Assembly: GCF_027887165.1 (NCBI RefSeq)
Contig: NC_077230.1
Span: 347,247,798-347,311,797 of the forward strand
Direction of reading: 5' to 3'
Source of the DNA: Monodelphis domestica
Taxonomy: Eukaryota > Chordata > Mammalia > Didelphimorphia > Didelphidae
DNA length: 64,000 bases
The translations under genes were made by a program, and so were the position numbers. Below the pieces are notes generated by a model. The model had not been told where the DNA came from. It worked only from the letters and a program-made list of their open reading frames with translations, and made no database searches. This document shows positions 46,990 to 57,786 of this stretch, in pieces (within the stretch, counting starts at the first letter, position 1; each line of letters starts with the position of its first letter).

Positions 46990-47425
46990 ATAAAGTCAGA
47001 GCTGGGATGGGGGAGCTTTAGAACAGAGAATATCATAGCTGGGAGGGACCTTAGAACTCAGAATGTCAGAGCTGGAAGGGACCTTAGAACAGAATGTCAG
47101 AACTGGGAGAGACCTTAGAACAGGGAATGTCAGAGCTGGGAGAGCTCTTAGAACAGAGAATATCAGAGCTGGGAGGGACCTTAGAACAGAGAATATCAGA
47201 GCTGGGAGGGACCTTAGAACAGAGAATATCAGAGCTGGGAGGGACTTTAGAACAAAGAATATCAGAGCTGGGAGGGTTCTTAGAACCCAGAATATCAGAG
47301 CTGGAAGAGATCTTAGAACACAGAATGTCAGAGTTAAGAGGGACCTTAGAACATGTCAGATCTGAGTGGGACCTTGGAACAGAGAAGGGTAGTGCTGGAA
47401 TCAATCTTAGAAAACACAATTCCAG
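46990..47425 (-). repeat. 33-bp tandem array (about 13 copies)
   Basis: The core unit reads AACAGAGAATATCAGAGCTG then GGAGGGACCTTAG on the plus strand, 33 bases in the central copies and degenerating to about 30 at the edges. It is the reverse complement of the 3' tail of MIR-like SINEs (GGTCCCTTCCAGCTCTGACATTCTATGTTCTA type). Because 33 is a multiple of three it leaves long open frames on both strands with an 11-residue repeat; these are not genes. Confidence 0.93.
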
Positions 47426-48184
47426 TACTGGCATTTCATTTTAACAAATGTTTATTAAATATCCATTGTTTAGGGCAGAGGACTGAGGGAGATACACAGT
47501 TTCAATAAAACTCCATCACTGCCTTCCTAGAGCTTCCCGTCTAGCAGAGAATAAGATACAAGCACAAGTATTGAATCCACAATTATTATATAAGTGCCTC
47601 AGAGAAGTGCTCTGTGATCACAGTCTTAGGAGGAAGGTTGTTACTGACTAGGGGGAAATCAGGGAGATGCCAATTTATGTTGGACTTTAAAAAATAGATA
47701 GAAGTTCCATATGCAAAGAATAGGAGGAAAGGCATTCTGGGTAGAGGGAACTGTTTGAGCAAAAGCCAAGAGGCAAGAGAGCCCCAATGTGTTTGGGGAA
47801 AGTCATCCATCCAGTTTAGTCAGAGCAGAAGTTACAAATTTTATGGTTTAAAGAGAAGGCCTCTTAATAACCTAGAGAAGGAACCCGGCACCTTGGGAAG
47901 ATCACTGGAGTCAATGAGGGCCAAATGCCAGGGCTGGATCCTTCAGAGTGTCTCTGCCTTCCTAAGGGACTGGGCTTTCTAGACCTCACCAAGCTTTTGC
48001 TGAATGAATGGGTGAATAAGCTAATGAATGGATGAATGAAGGAAGGAATGAGTGCCTGAATGGATATTTGAGGGCAAGTAGCAGAGACTCTAGAAGTATA
48101 GTTGCCCAAGTGGCAGCTGACTTGATTGGTTTGGAAGAGTTTGTGAATGAGGACATGTGAGAAATCTCCAAGCAGCCTACAGGA

Positions 48185-48570
48185 CTGAATCCAGACTTCT
48201 TAGGCTGGAGATGAAGGCCATCGATATTCCAACCCCATCCTCACTCTCCATGATCATGTCTCTCTGATCCCTTACTCTTACTCCAACTCCTGCCCTCTGT
48301 TTTTGCCTCTACCTTGGCTCACACCATTATCCTTCCAGTGAAGTCCTTCTGTCTCTCCAAATCTCCCTCTGTCCTTCAAGGCCCAACTTGGGTCCCATTT
48401 CCTCCATGAAACTCTCCTTAACTAGCTACCTCTCAGTGGTTTCACTTTCCTTGGATTCCTATAGGCCCATGTCTCTCCTCACTGGGCCCTTAGCACATTT
48501 AGCCTAGTGCCATGTCTTCCCACCCTTTCACACCTCCCGCCCTCTTTGTGTCTCCCATAAATCTGAGCTC
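48185..48570 (+). mobile_element. L2 LINE 3' fragment
   Basis: Pyrimidine-rich sense L2: TGTCCTTCAAGGCCCAACTT, TCCATGAAACTCTCCTTAAC and CCCTTAGCACATTTAGCC. Confidence 0.65.
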
Positions 48571-48599
48571 TGTGAGGGTGGAAGCCATAGCTGGAAGGA

Positions 48600-48850
48600 A
48601 CCTTGGAGATCCTGTCATCACCATAATAATAGTTAACATTTAAATAGTAGCTCTTACTATGTGCTGGGCACTTGTGCTAAGTGCTTTACAATTACTATCC
48701 CATTTGGTCCTCCTAAGAGGCCCATTCTCCTCCTTTTGGATCTGGGGAAGTAAAGGCCCACTGAGGTGGGCAGCCTTACTCAAGGTCATTCAGTTAGAAG
48801 GAATCAGAAGCAGGACTCACACCCAGGTCCACCCCAAGAGTTCCCATCCA
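48600..48850 (+). mobile_element. MIR-like SINE
   Basis: TACTATGTGCTGGGCACTTG, CTAAGTGCTTTACAATTACT and CTCAAGGTCATTCAGTTAG. Another partial copy at 49070..49190 lies next to the P2RY6 3' end. Confidence 0.7.
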
Positions 48851-49382
48851 GGGTTCTTGGTTCTCTGTTTTACTGCACTGCTTTTTGTCCCCAATCTCCC
48901 ACCCCATGTAAGTGCTCAATAAATACGTGATGAGTGTGGATTACCCGAGGCTCAGCTGGGCATCCAGCCTTCAGAGCCCAGAACAGTTCATCTTGTTCCA
49001 TGTGCTACCTAAATAGCCATTGTGGTGGGCAGCAGGATGCCCAAAGAGCTGGGTCAACACTTATCTTTCCTTTGCAATTAACCAATCCCTTCAGGGAAAC
49101 TGAGGCCCAGAAAAGAAATGTCCAAGGCCATGCATAGGAAGTAGGGAGCAGAACTGGACCTCTGACTCCCAGGCTAGTGCTCTTTGCTGCTTTACCCCCA
49201 GATTCCACAGGCCACTGGGATCCTCAGTGGACTCTGGGCACAGCTCTGCCCCTCTTCCGGGAAGAGGGTTACAGTTGTCTTAGCATGCACTGCTGTCCCT
49301 GGGGCAACCGTGGGGGGCACCCTAGAGCTGATGCTCATCTGAGTCCTCTGGGGCTGATGGCCCCTTCGTTGTCCTTTTGTGC

Positions 49383-50366
49383 TCAGTGTCCCCGTTGCCA
49401 CTTAGCACTTAGCTTGGACAAGATCTGTTTGGGGCTCTGGCGGAATTTCTTCTGCGTGAAGTAGAAGAGGATGGGGTCGAGGACGCTATTGGCGCTGGCG
49501 AAGGGCCTTGTGGCCTTGTAGGCAGCGGCGAAGGCCTGCAGGACAGGGCAGGAAACCCCGGGCATTGACCGCACAGCCAGATAGGCAGTCTTAGTAACAT
49601 GGAACGGTAGGAAGCTGATGGCAAAGGCGGCCAACACCACCACCACCATGCGAGCTGCTTTCCCCCGCTTCTCGGCCGCCGCTGGCCCCTCAGGGCCACC
49701 CTGCTGGCAGAGGCGCCGCACCAGGCGGACATAGCAAGCCAGCACTGCACTGAAGGGCAGCACAAAGCCAGTGAAAGTGAGGGCCATGCCATAGGGCAGA
49801 TAGCTGGCAGACAGGCTCGGAGGGCTCAAGTCATAGCACACCGTGCGGTTCCGTTGTGTCCCTGTCTGGGCAAAGGCGATGGTGGGCAGGCACTGGGCCG
49901 AGACAGCCAGCCACACGGCCCCACACACCAGCCAGGCGGAGCCTCGGCCCCACCGTTTGTGCCAGGTGGACAGGGGGTGGCATATGCCCAGGTAACGCTG
50001 GAAGCTGATGCAAGCCAGGAAGAGGATGCTGCCATGCAGGTTGGTGTAGAACTGAAAGCGGACCAGGCGGCAGGCGATGTCCCCGAAGGGCCAGTGGTCA
50101 CCCTGGGCATAGTTGTAGATGAGCAGAGGAAGGGAGCAGGTGTAGAGGAGGTCGGCCAAGGCCAAGTTCAGCATGTAGATAGCCGTGCGGGTCAGGGCCT
50201 TTCGGGACAGCCAGATCTGCATGATGACGAAGGAGTTCAGGGGCAGCCCCAGAATGAGCACCACCGAATACACCAGGGGCAGAAGCACGTGCTTGAAATT
50301 CTCACGGAAGACACAAGAAGGAAGGGACCCCGCTGAGCCTAATGTGGTCTCATTTCCTGGCTCCAT
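49383..50366 (-). CDS. P2RY6: P2Y6 receptor, UDP-responsive G protein-coupled receptor
   Basis: Seen: intact 327-residue seven-helix receptor in one exon; human P2Y6 has 328. Long stretches match human, including LLIYNYAQGDHWPFGD (81-96), SFQRYLGICHPL (121-132), CYDLSPP (177-183), KAARM (236-240), ISFLPFHVTKTAYLAVRS (250-267) and SANSVLDPILFYFTQKKF (291-308). Class A marks: Asp72 in NLALADLL, the FQRY form of the DRY motif (122-125), the Cys99-Cys177 pair, the P2Y-type Cys18-Cys273 pair, HVTK (256-259) in TM6, R287 in TM7, and DPILF in place of NPxxY. N-glycosylation sites are NET (5) and NRT (173). Known: couples to Gq and phospholipase C at the plasma membrane, responds best to UDP, and acts in macrophage and epithelial signalling. 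No breaks are seen. The start aligns with the human initiator. Confidence 0.97.
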   Translation of the reverse strand: MEPGNETTLGSAGSLPSCVFRENFKHVLLPLVYSVVLILGLPLNSFVIMQIWLSRKALTRTAIYMLNLALADLLYTCSLPLLIYNYAQGDHWPFGDIACRLVRFQFYTNLHGSILFLACISFQRYLGICHPLSTWHKRWGRGSAWLVCGAVWLAVSAQCLPTIAFAQTGTQRNRTVCYDLSPPSLSASYLPYGMALTFTGFVLPFSAVLACYVRLVRRLCQQGGPEGPAAAEKRGKAARMVVVVLAAFAISFLPFHVTKTAYLAVRSMPGVSCPVLQAFAAAYKATRPFASANSVLDPILFYFTQKKFRQSPKQILSKLSAKWQRGH

Positions 50367-50426
50367 GTCCCGGGGAGGCCTGATGTGGGCCTGAAGGAAC
50401 AGGCAGGGCCAAGGTCTTCCTGCACC

Positions 50427-50446
50427 TGGGGAAACAAAACAGCAAT
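50427..50446 (-). promoter_or_regulatory. P2RY6: Splice acceptor 5' of the P2RY6 coding exon
   Basis: On the minus strand a pyrimidine-rich run ends TTTCCCCAG at 50427, 60 bases before the start codon, and is followed by GTGCAGGAAG. P2RY genes commonly keep the whole coding region in one exon with untranslated exons upstream, so the coding exon probably begins at 50426. Confidence 0.75.
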
Positions 50447-50882
50447 GGTAAACTAAGTCAGGACAGAGTGAAGGAGAGCAACGGTTGGGGTAGTCCAGCT
50501 CTTCAGATGGAGAGACTCAGGTTCTAGTATAGCCCGCTCATTGCCTTGTTGCATGGCCCTGAGCTATTCTCCTCCTCATCTGGTTAACAAACATTTATAA
50601 AGTGCCTACTATGTGCCAGGCACGGTGTGTGCTAAATGCTGGGCACACAAAGGAAAACTCTAAAGGGACTCACAGTTCGATAGAGAAGACAACAGGCAAA
50701 CTATGCATAAACAAGACACATCTTGGGTAAGCTGAAGGGAAAGAAAAGAGGGGAGGCAACAGAATAAACAGGATTTGGGAAAGGCTTGCTAGTATTTTAG
50801 CTGACACATGGAAGAAGGAAGGAAGAGCCAGGAGGGAATGCATTTCAGGCATGAGGGACAGTTAGAAAAAATGAACAGAGTC

Positions 50883-51046
50883 AGGGGCAGCTAGATGACT
50901 CAGTGGATAGAAAATCAGGCCTGGAGATTGGAGGGCCTAGGTTCCTAAGTGACCTAGAGCAAGGTACTTAACTCCCTTTGCCTAGCCCTTTTTGTGCTTT
51001 TGTCTTAGAATGGTACTAAGACAAAAAGTAAGGGTTTTAAAACAAA
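50883..51046 (+). mobile_element. tRNA-headed SINE, type A, seeding the purine microsatellite
   Basis: AGGGGCAGCTAGATGACTCA head; ends AAAAGTAAGGGTTTTAAAAC. The A-rich tail continues directly into the GAAA tract. Confidence 0.87.
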
Positions 51047-51078
51047 TGAAAGAAAGAAAGGAGGGAGGGAGGAAGTAA

Positions 51079-51132
<54 letters not shown>

Positions 51133-51291
51133 ACAAAGGAGGGAAGGAAGGAAGGAGGGAGGAGAAAAGGAAGGAAGGAAAGAAGAAAGAGAAAGAAGGA
51201 AAGAAAGAAAGGAAAGAAAGGAAGAAAGAAAAAGAAAGAAAGGAAGAAAGAGAAAGGAAGGAAGGAAGAAAGAAAGGAAGGAAGGAAGGAA

Positions 51292-51341
<50 letters not shown>

Positions 51342-51404
51342 AAAAAAGAAAGAAAGAAAGAAAAAAAGAAAGAAAGAAAGAAAAAAAGAAAGAAAGAAAG
51401 AAAA
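51047..51404 (+). repeat. GAAA/GGAA purine microsatellite, about 360 bp
   Basis: A pure A/G tract of GAAA, GGAA and GAAAAA units grown from the A-rich tail of the SINE at 50883..51046. It lies within 700 bases upstream of the P2RY6 coding exon, in a probable intron. The 195-residue Phe/Ser/Leu frame across it is an artefact. Confidence 0.95.
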
Positions 51405-52106
51405 CTGGGTTTTGAAAAGGTGGAGAACTACAGGTATAGCTTGTCACCTTTATGATTAGACCCAGCAGACATGTTGGCTGGTTTTGTTTACCTCTACTTT
51501 TCTCTTTTTTGGCCTCATTATAAGAGTTGGCTCCCTGGGCAGAGGAGGGAAAGGGCTCAACAGGGGAATGAAGGGGGATATAACAAACAAAGCCTGTCCA
51601 TAAAAATGAGATTAACTTCCTCACCCATCACAGCTTACCAGAGGGAAGGAAAGGAAGAAGTGTTTATATAGAGCCTACTATGCACCAGGCACTGTGCTCA
51701 GAGCTTTTTACAAGTATTATCTCAAAGGAAGTGGGTCATGACCTATCCTCATTTGGGATCAGAGGGAAACAAGTCACTTGGGGAAAGGGAATTCATGGGG
51801 GAATGACTGAGCAGTAGAGGAGAGATGGAGATGTCCATGTGTTTTGTTTAATTTCTCCTTTCTTCAGGACCTATAACCTTGGGTATTATTTAGAAATCTG
51901 TCTATGCTCTTTTCCTTTGGGAATAAACCCCTGGAAAGGCACCTCTTGGGTTCTGGAATTAGGGAGAAAGACAGGAAGGAAGAGGAGCAGGTATCACTTC
52001 CATTGGCTGTAGAAGGAAAAGAAGGTGAATGAGGGATGCAAGGGTTGTTAGAAGATCTCTGGGCCCAGGGAATTGGGTGACTTTAGGGTCCACAAATGCC
52101 CTAGGG

Positions 52107-52317
52107 CTGTGCTAGTAAACCTATGGTCTACCTGAGGGGGCTGCTCTCCTACACCTGTCCACACACACCTGAGGACATTTTTCATATCACCCACCCCTCT
52201 GACTAGCAGCCAATGAGAGCTCTTCCTCCCTCACCTGCCTGGGTTAAGGGGGCGGTTCATATGTAGCATGAGGATTGCAATTTGGGCACTCGGTCTCTAA
52301 AAGGTTCACCATCACTG
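52107..52317 (-). mobile_element. hAT-type MITE, copy 2 (211 bp)
   Basis: Its reverse complement starts CAGTGATGGTGAACCTTTT and continues AGAGACCGAGTGCCCAAATT, aligning to copy 1 along the whole length. The other end is CTGTGCTAGTAAACCTATGG. Flanking octamers are CCCTAGGG (52099..52106) and CCCTAGAG (52318..52325), 7 of 8 matching, as expected of an old hAT target-site duplication. Confidence 0.85.
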
Positions 52318-52655
52318 CCCTAGAGGCATGGGGCCCCATACCAGGAGTTAAAGAAGAGTGAGGCTTAGATTATAGCAAGAAGAGTGAGTTCACCATCACT
52401 GGAAGTCTTTTAGCTTAGCTCCAGGTGGGACTTCTGGATGATTCCATACACTGTTCAGGCCATAACAACACACATGGACACATGGTAGTGCCCACATGCA
52501 TATACAAATAAATAATACATGTCCATCCTCATGACACACATATTTCCCACAATGCACATACATAGAAACATAATATGCAATCCTTGTACTTGTTATGTAT
52601 TTGTTCTAGATATATTTAGATACACACACACTATAAAATTCATATACATAAACAT

Positions 52656-52905
52656 TTGTTGTTGTTGTTGAGTTTTCAGCTCTCTCTGTGACCGATTGGG
52701 GAGCTTTTTGGGCAAAGATATTGGAGTGTTTTGCCATTCTCTTCTCTAGCTCATTTTACAGATGAGGAAACTGAGGCAAACAGTTAAGTGACTTGTCCAG
52801 GATCATACAACTCATAAGTATCTGAGACCAGATTTGAACTCAGGAAGATGATTCTTCCTGACTCCAAACCTGGCATTTTATTCACTTTGGCATCCAGGTG
52901 CCCCA
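52656..52905 (-). mobile_element. tRNA-headed SINE, type B
   Basis: (GTT)n start, then TTGGAGTGTTTTGCCATTCT, GATGAGGAAACTGAGGCAAA and, at the far end, CATCCAGGTGCCCC. Confidence 0.87.
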
Positions 52906-53404
52906 TACGTATGTAGATGCAATACAATATAATACATATACATATACAAACACCCACACATATATTGAACTGGAGTGGTGATTTCATTGGCATGGGGGTT
53001 TCCTATTGTCTGGAAACTCCCTTTGCCAATGCACGGTTCTAGATTTTGGGGTCTTAGAGTTGCCTGGGAACATGAAAGATGAAAATGATCTGCTGAGGAT
53101 CATAGACAGCAGGGGTCAGAGGTGGGATTTGAACCCAGATCTTCTTGACCTGAAGCCTGACTCTATTCACTACACCATACTGCAATACTCAGTTCTCTAC
53201 AGAGTCACATATATGCACACACATATATTCAGTGTATCACAACAGATAGAAAAAAGACTTAAGTTTGAGTCTTGCTTCTGACACATACAAGATGTGACCT
53301 TGGGTAAGTCACAGAGCCCTAGGCAGCTAAGTTACAGAGTGGAAGTTCTTCAGTGAGAACTCCCTTACAGGAGCCTAATCTGGTTTAAAAAAAAAAAAGT
53401 AGGG

Positions 53405-53610
53405 CATGGAGCTGCTAGGTGACACAGAGGATAGAGTGCCTGGTCTAGAGTTGAAGGAGGACTTGGGTTCAAATGTGGCTTCAGATACTTCCTAGCTGTG
53501 TGACCCTAGATGAGTCACTTAACTCCAATTGCCTAGCCCTTACTACTCTTCTGACTTAGAACTGATTCTTAGTATTGCTTCTAAGACAGAAGCTAAGGGC
53601 TTAAAAAATA
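53405..53610 (+). mobile_element. tRNA-headed SINE, type A
   Basis: GGAGCTGCTAGGTGACACAG; end AGACAGAAGCTAAGGGCTTA. Confidence 0.86.
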
Positions 53611-53689
53611 GAGCATACATGTGGATGTGCAATATCCCACATATACAATAAATATCCACCAAAGGACAAGATAGAATAATGATAATCAC

Positions 53690-54260
53690 TCTGGGCTATT
53701 CACAAAACCCCGGTTCTAGAACTGGGATACCAAGGACCAGGGAATGTAAGTGACTTTCCCAAGGTCACACAGCTGGAACACAACAGAAACAGGCTTCAAA
53801 CCCAAGGTTCTTCAAAATTAGGGAGAGCACTTTCAGTTTTAACTCATCCTTTACTCATGACTGCCCTGGGAAACAGACAGGGTAAATATTTTGAGTCAAG
53901 ATAAGAACTGACTAACGCAGTTTAATAGAGGGGGAGGTTCCTTTCCTATAAGTCCCTCCACTAATAAGTCCCAGACGTTGATGTCCATTCCTTCCCTTCC
54001 ATTCCAAACCCCTTACTTCTATATAATACTTTAAAATTGGCAAAGTGCTTTCCATACATTCTCTCATTGGAGTCTTAAAACAACTTTGTGAAATAATACC
54101 TTGTATTATTATCCCCATTTTACTAATGAGGAAAAATGAGGCACAGAGATATTAAGTGACTTGTCTAAGGCCATCCAGCTCTTAAGTGTCAGAGGAAACA
54201 TTTGAGGTTCTGTACTTCAATCCTAGCACTTTATCTGTTCCATCACTTTACCTCTTTTAT
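53690..54260 (+). mobile_element. MIR-like SINE copies
   Basis: 53690..53830 (AAGGTCACACAGCTGGAAC) and 54015..54260 (AAAGTGCTTTCCATACATTC, CATTTTACTAATGAGGAAAA). Confidence 0.65.
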
Positions 54261-54479
54261 TACCATTTCTTTTTTTCCCCAGATGTGGAAACCCCCTTGC
54301 TTACTGAGTTTCAGTGGCTCCCTATTACTTCTAGCATCAAATATGAAATACTGATTTGCAATTAAAGGTCTTCAAAACCTGGCTCTTTCTTCTAGAAAGC
54401 TCTGGGAATGTGACTTGCCCAGAGTCATATAGGAATGCCTGATTCCCTGTCCGATATGATGTTGCCTTCTTGCTCTGTC

Positions 54480-55080
54480 TAGGATTAGATGCTCAAATGA
54501 AACCGCATGCAGATACAAAAATATATACGTGATGTCCTGGCCCCCACATGTGGTGCTTCAGGGGCCCTCCTAGAAAACGAGGCTCCTTACCTTTGGCCTT
54601 TGAGGGCTCAGCTCTGCTCCCCTCCTGCTCTGGGACCTTTCTGGGTCCGCCCCACTAGAGACATCCACTCTCAGCTTGCCTCGGACTACATCATCTGTCC
54701 AGCTGCCTGATCAATTTTCCTCTCCACTCCCTGGGCCAACTTTGCTGGCTGAAATAGCCTTCTCCCCTCCTCCCTTCTTCCTCACCCACGCCCCCATCCA
54801 GCCTCCACATCATGCCAAGGCCAGAGCAGGAAACAGGCTCAGGAAGTGCTCCATTCAAAGTCAGAGAGAAGACTCATTCCCAGAAAATCCTCTCCTTCTG
54901 CCCTCCCACCCCCCTCAGCCCATGGTGATCTGAGGGACCTATGGAAGAGGGTAGGAATCAACCGCAGAGGAGATGGCGACTCCCCTTCTCCTCAAGCAAC
55001 AGCTTCCCTTCTCCCAGTTTCCACTTCCCCCCGTCTTTCAGATGGGCAGCTCTGCAAGGAAAATGTTTGAGGTTCTCCTC
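54480..55080 (-). promoter_or_regulatory. P2RY6: Candidate untranslated exon / promoter region of P2RY6
   Basis: A repeat-poor, relatively GC-rich 600-base stretch 4 kb upstream of the P2RY6 coding exon. On the minus strand CAAAG at 54591 is followed by GTAAGG, a strong donor sequence that could splice to the acceptor at 50427. ETS-like GGAAGT/CACTTCC elements lie nearby (around 54845 and 55020). No reading frame is recognisable. That this is the first exon is inference; an untranslated internal exon or an enhancer are alternatives. Confidence 0.4.
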
Positions 55081-55344
55081 ATAGAGGCACCAAGGCTGAC
55101 AGCTATTGGTCCCATGGGTGGCAGTGGCTTAGGTAAGAGCGGGATCGGAGGTAAGGGGCTGGAAAGATGGATTGTCTCCCAAAATTCAGTTCTGTTCCGT
55201 TTGGAGAATTCTGGGAGTTTTTATAGCAGGCTGAGCCTTCAGAGGTCATCTAACCCAAACCTCTTTTTACAGATAATAATACTGATGATGATGATAGCTG
55301 GCGCTTGCTCATAGAGAACTCGAAGGTTTGAAATCTGCTTACTG

Positions 55345-55460
55345 GTATGTGTGTCTATCTATGCACGTACACACATGCACATGCACACCATATGTACATA
55401 ACACACATGTATACACGTGTATGTATAATACACATGCATGCATGTCTGTCTGTCTATAAA
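55345..55460 (+). repeat. Degenerate CA/TG-rich purine-pyrimidine alternating tract
   Basis: Alternating ACACATGCAC, GTATACACGTGT and CATGCATGCATG segments followed by (GTCT)3, a mixed dinucleotide microsatellite. Confidence 0.75.
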
Positions 55461-55604
55461 ATCTGGTTTGAGACTTACAACAACCCAATGAAGTAGAAGT
55501 TGGTGCTATTGTTTTCTTTATTTTACAGATCAGGATTCTATATTTTTCCTGAAACCCAGAAAGGAAAGGGATGGGGTCTGCCTAAGGTCATACAGGGAGG
55601 GAAG

Positions 55605-55752
55605 GACAAAGAGGCAAGATGGCATGCAAGTTTCATATGGGTGCATTTGGACACTGGCTCCTTTGACTTGAAGACAAAAAGGAAAAGGGATGCATTTTGG
55701 AGAAAGGATAATGTAGAGACCCACAATGAAGATAGAACCCCATCCATACCTA
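55605..55752 (+). repeat. Local duplicated block, copy 1
   Basis: From GACAAAGAGGCAAGATGGCA to CCATCCATACC. Matches 57569..57700 at roughly 85-90 percent by eye, in direct orientation. A second matching piece (Y, containing GAGGCAATAGGGAGTTTA) follows at 55885..55975. I do not recognise either piece as a known repeat family. Confidence 0.8.
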
Positions 55753-56349
55753 AGTGGACAAGCCAGGAGAAGAACTCAGATTTTTTTTAAATTCTAAATT
55801 TAGTGTTCCGTGTATGTACGTGTGTGCTCATGTATGTGCAGTTGTGTGTATTATTATTATTAATTATTACTTATTCTTTTATAAAGTATTAATAGATAAC
55901 AAAACTCACTCAGAAGGAAGAAAATGAGAAATATAAAATTAATAGTTGACCTTAGAGGCAATAGGGAGTTTAAGGAGTAAACGAATACTCTGAAACTAAC
56001 CCGGGCCTTTATTCTCTCCAGTCCTCACCACAAAGCCATTTTGTAGTCTTTCATCTTTTTCTCAAGAGAATGTGGAGTCTGAGCTAGTAGGTGGAGGTCT
56101 GAACTTCTCCTCTTCCTCCCAGTTGAAGAAAAGCCCCCTCCTCTGTGGTCAAGCCCAGAGAGGGAGTGTGTTGCCTGGTGAACATCAGAGCAAAAAGAAG
56201 GACCAGATTTTCAGCTCTTCCTCCCTAATCTCCCCTAGCAGCAACCTGTGACCTTTGCTTCTGGGTGGAGAGACCCAGGCATCCTGATTAGGTGAAGACC
56301 ACAGAAAGGTCAAAGGATGTGGGCTCCACTGACTCACTGGGGTTTGCAC

Positions 56350-56500
56350 TCATTGCTCATTCATTCATTTATCCATTTGTTTACATTTGGTTGCTCATTT
56401 GCTTATTCATTTCATTCTATCATTCCTTCTTCCTTTATACATTCATTTTCTCCACGTATTCATTCCTTCACTCATTCATGCATTCAACAAATAGTTCCCA
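56350..56500 (+). repeat. Degenerate CATT-type repeat
   Basis: Repeated CATTCATT, CATTTG, CATTCCTTC and CATTCATGCATTC words, the pattern left by expansion of a TTCA tetramer. Confidence 0.65.
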
Positions 56501-56836
56501 AGATACCTACTGAGTGCAGTGGGGGTGAGACAGAATGGAGAAGTAGCTCATAGTCTAGCCCGTGAGATGCTGGACACTCCAACTGTTTATCAAGCACCCA
56601 GTAATCCAATCTCTACTCCTAGTCTCAAGGGTCTAGCCCTTGACTAAATTCCAGTGTGGGCACAAAGAGGAGCCCAGGGCTCAGCTCTGCCCCAGGCAGG
56701 CAATTCCCAGGCTCTTTCATATCCTGAAATGAATGAGTTGTGTATTTATGATCGGGAGTTAATGTATGGTTTAATGTACCTCAGTTTACTCATCTATAAA
56801 ATGGGGATAAAAATAGCACCATCCTCAAAGGGTTAT

Positions 56837-57029
56837 AAGCCCTTACTTTCCGTCTTAGAGTCAATACGGCGTATTGGTTTTAAGGCAGAAGAATGGTAAG
56901 GGCTAGGCAATGGGGGTTAAGTGACTTGCCCAGGGTCACACAGCTAGGAAGCATCAGAGGCCAGATTTGAACCCAGCAACTCCCATCTCTGGGTCTGGCT
57001 CTCCATCCACTGAGCTTTCCAGCTGTCCC
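56837..57029 (-). mobile_element. tRNA-headed SINE, type A, with 14-bp target-site duplication
   Basis: Antisense copy flanked exactly by CCTCAAAGGGTTAT at 56823..56836 and 57030..57043. It split a MIR-like element (AAATGGGGATAAAAATAGC before, TGTGAGGGTCAGTGAGATAA after). Confidence 0.93.
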
Positions 57030-57568
57030 CCTCAAAGGGTTATTGTGAGGGTCAGTGAGATAATATTTGTAACATGCATTGTAAATCTTCAAGTGTTATA
57101 TAAATTCTACTGTAATGATCATGATGATCCCTAACACTTTTTGGTTCTACATAACACATCAGTTTTTTAAAAACTGAGTAGGTGACCTCAATACAGGTGG
57201 ACTTATTCATTTAGAAATCTGAATGTATTAATAAATATGTCACGAAACTCCCTCATAAGGAAGAAATGTAAAATGGATGAGATAAATAGAAAAGCATATT
57301 GGATCTCAGAGGCAATAGGGAGTTTAATGGGTAGATGAGTGAAATGGGCAGCCCGATGCTTTAGGAAAGCCACCTTAGCATCTGTCTAGATGATGGGCTG
57401 GAGAGTGGAGACACATGAAGTGTGGTGACCAATCCGACTATCACAGTATTCTGGGTGAGAGGTAAGGAATGGGGGAGTGACTGCATGAGTGGAAAGATGG
57501 GAAGGAGAAGGAGAGATGGCAGGAAGGGGAATGGACAAGATTTGGCAACTGATTGGATGAGAGGGAAT

Positions 57569-57700
57569 GACAAAGAGGCAAGATGGCATGCAAGTTTCAA
57601 ATGGGTGCATTTGGATACTGGCTTCTTTGACGTGAAGATAAAAAGGGAAAGGGATGCATTTTGGGGAAAAGATAACAAAGACAGAAACCCATCCATACCT
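57569..57700 (+). repeat. Local duplicated block, copy 2
   Basis: Partner of 55605..55752. Here the Y piece precedes it, at 57226..57327. Both copies keep the same open frame (about 36 residues, DKEARWHASF then WVHLDTG), but substitutions are mostly non-synonymous, so protein coding is unlikely. Confidence 0.8.
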
Positions 57701-57786
57701 GAGTCATTCATCCTATCTGACTCATTCTGTCCTATTGAAAATGACTACTGTGGGGATGAACTTTGTAGATCACTGTTATTGATTAT

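Noticed and set aside
47063-47444. Peptides with an 11-residue repeat
   Set aside because: The 33-bp tandem array is a multiple of three and so stays open on both strands. It derives from a SINE tail.
49409-50336. Other frames overlapping P2RY6 (127, 94 and 160 codons)
   Set aside because: Shadows of the receptor gene. Only the 327-codon frame matches a protein family.
51037-51624. 195-codon minus-strand frame
   Set aside because: Product of the GAAA microsatellite.
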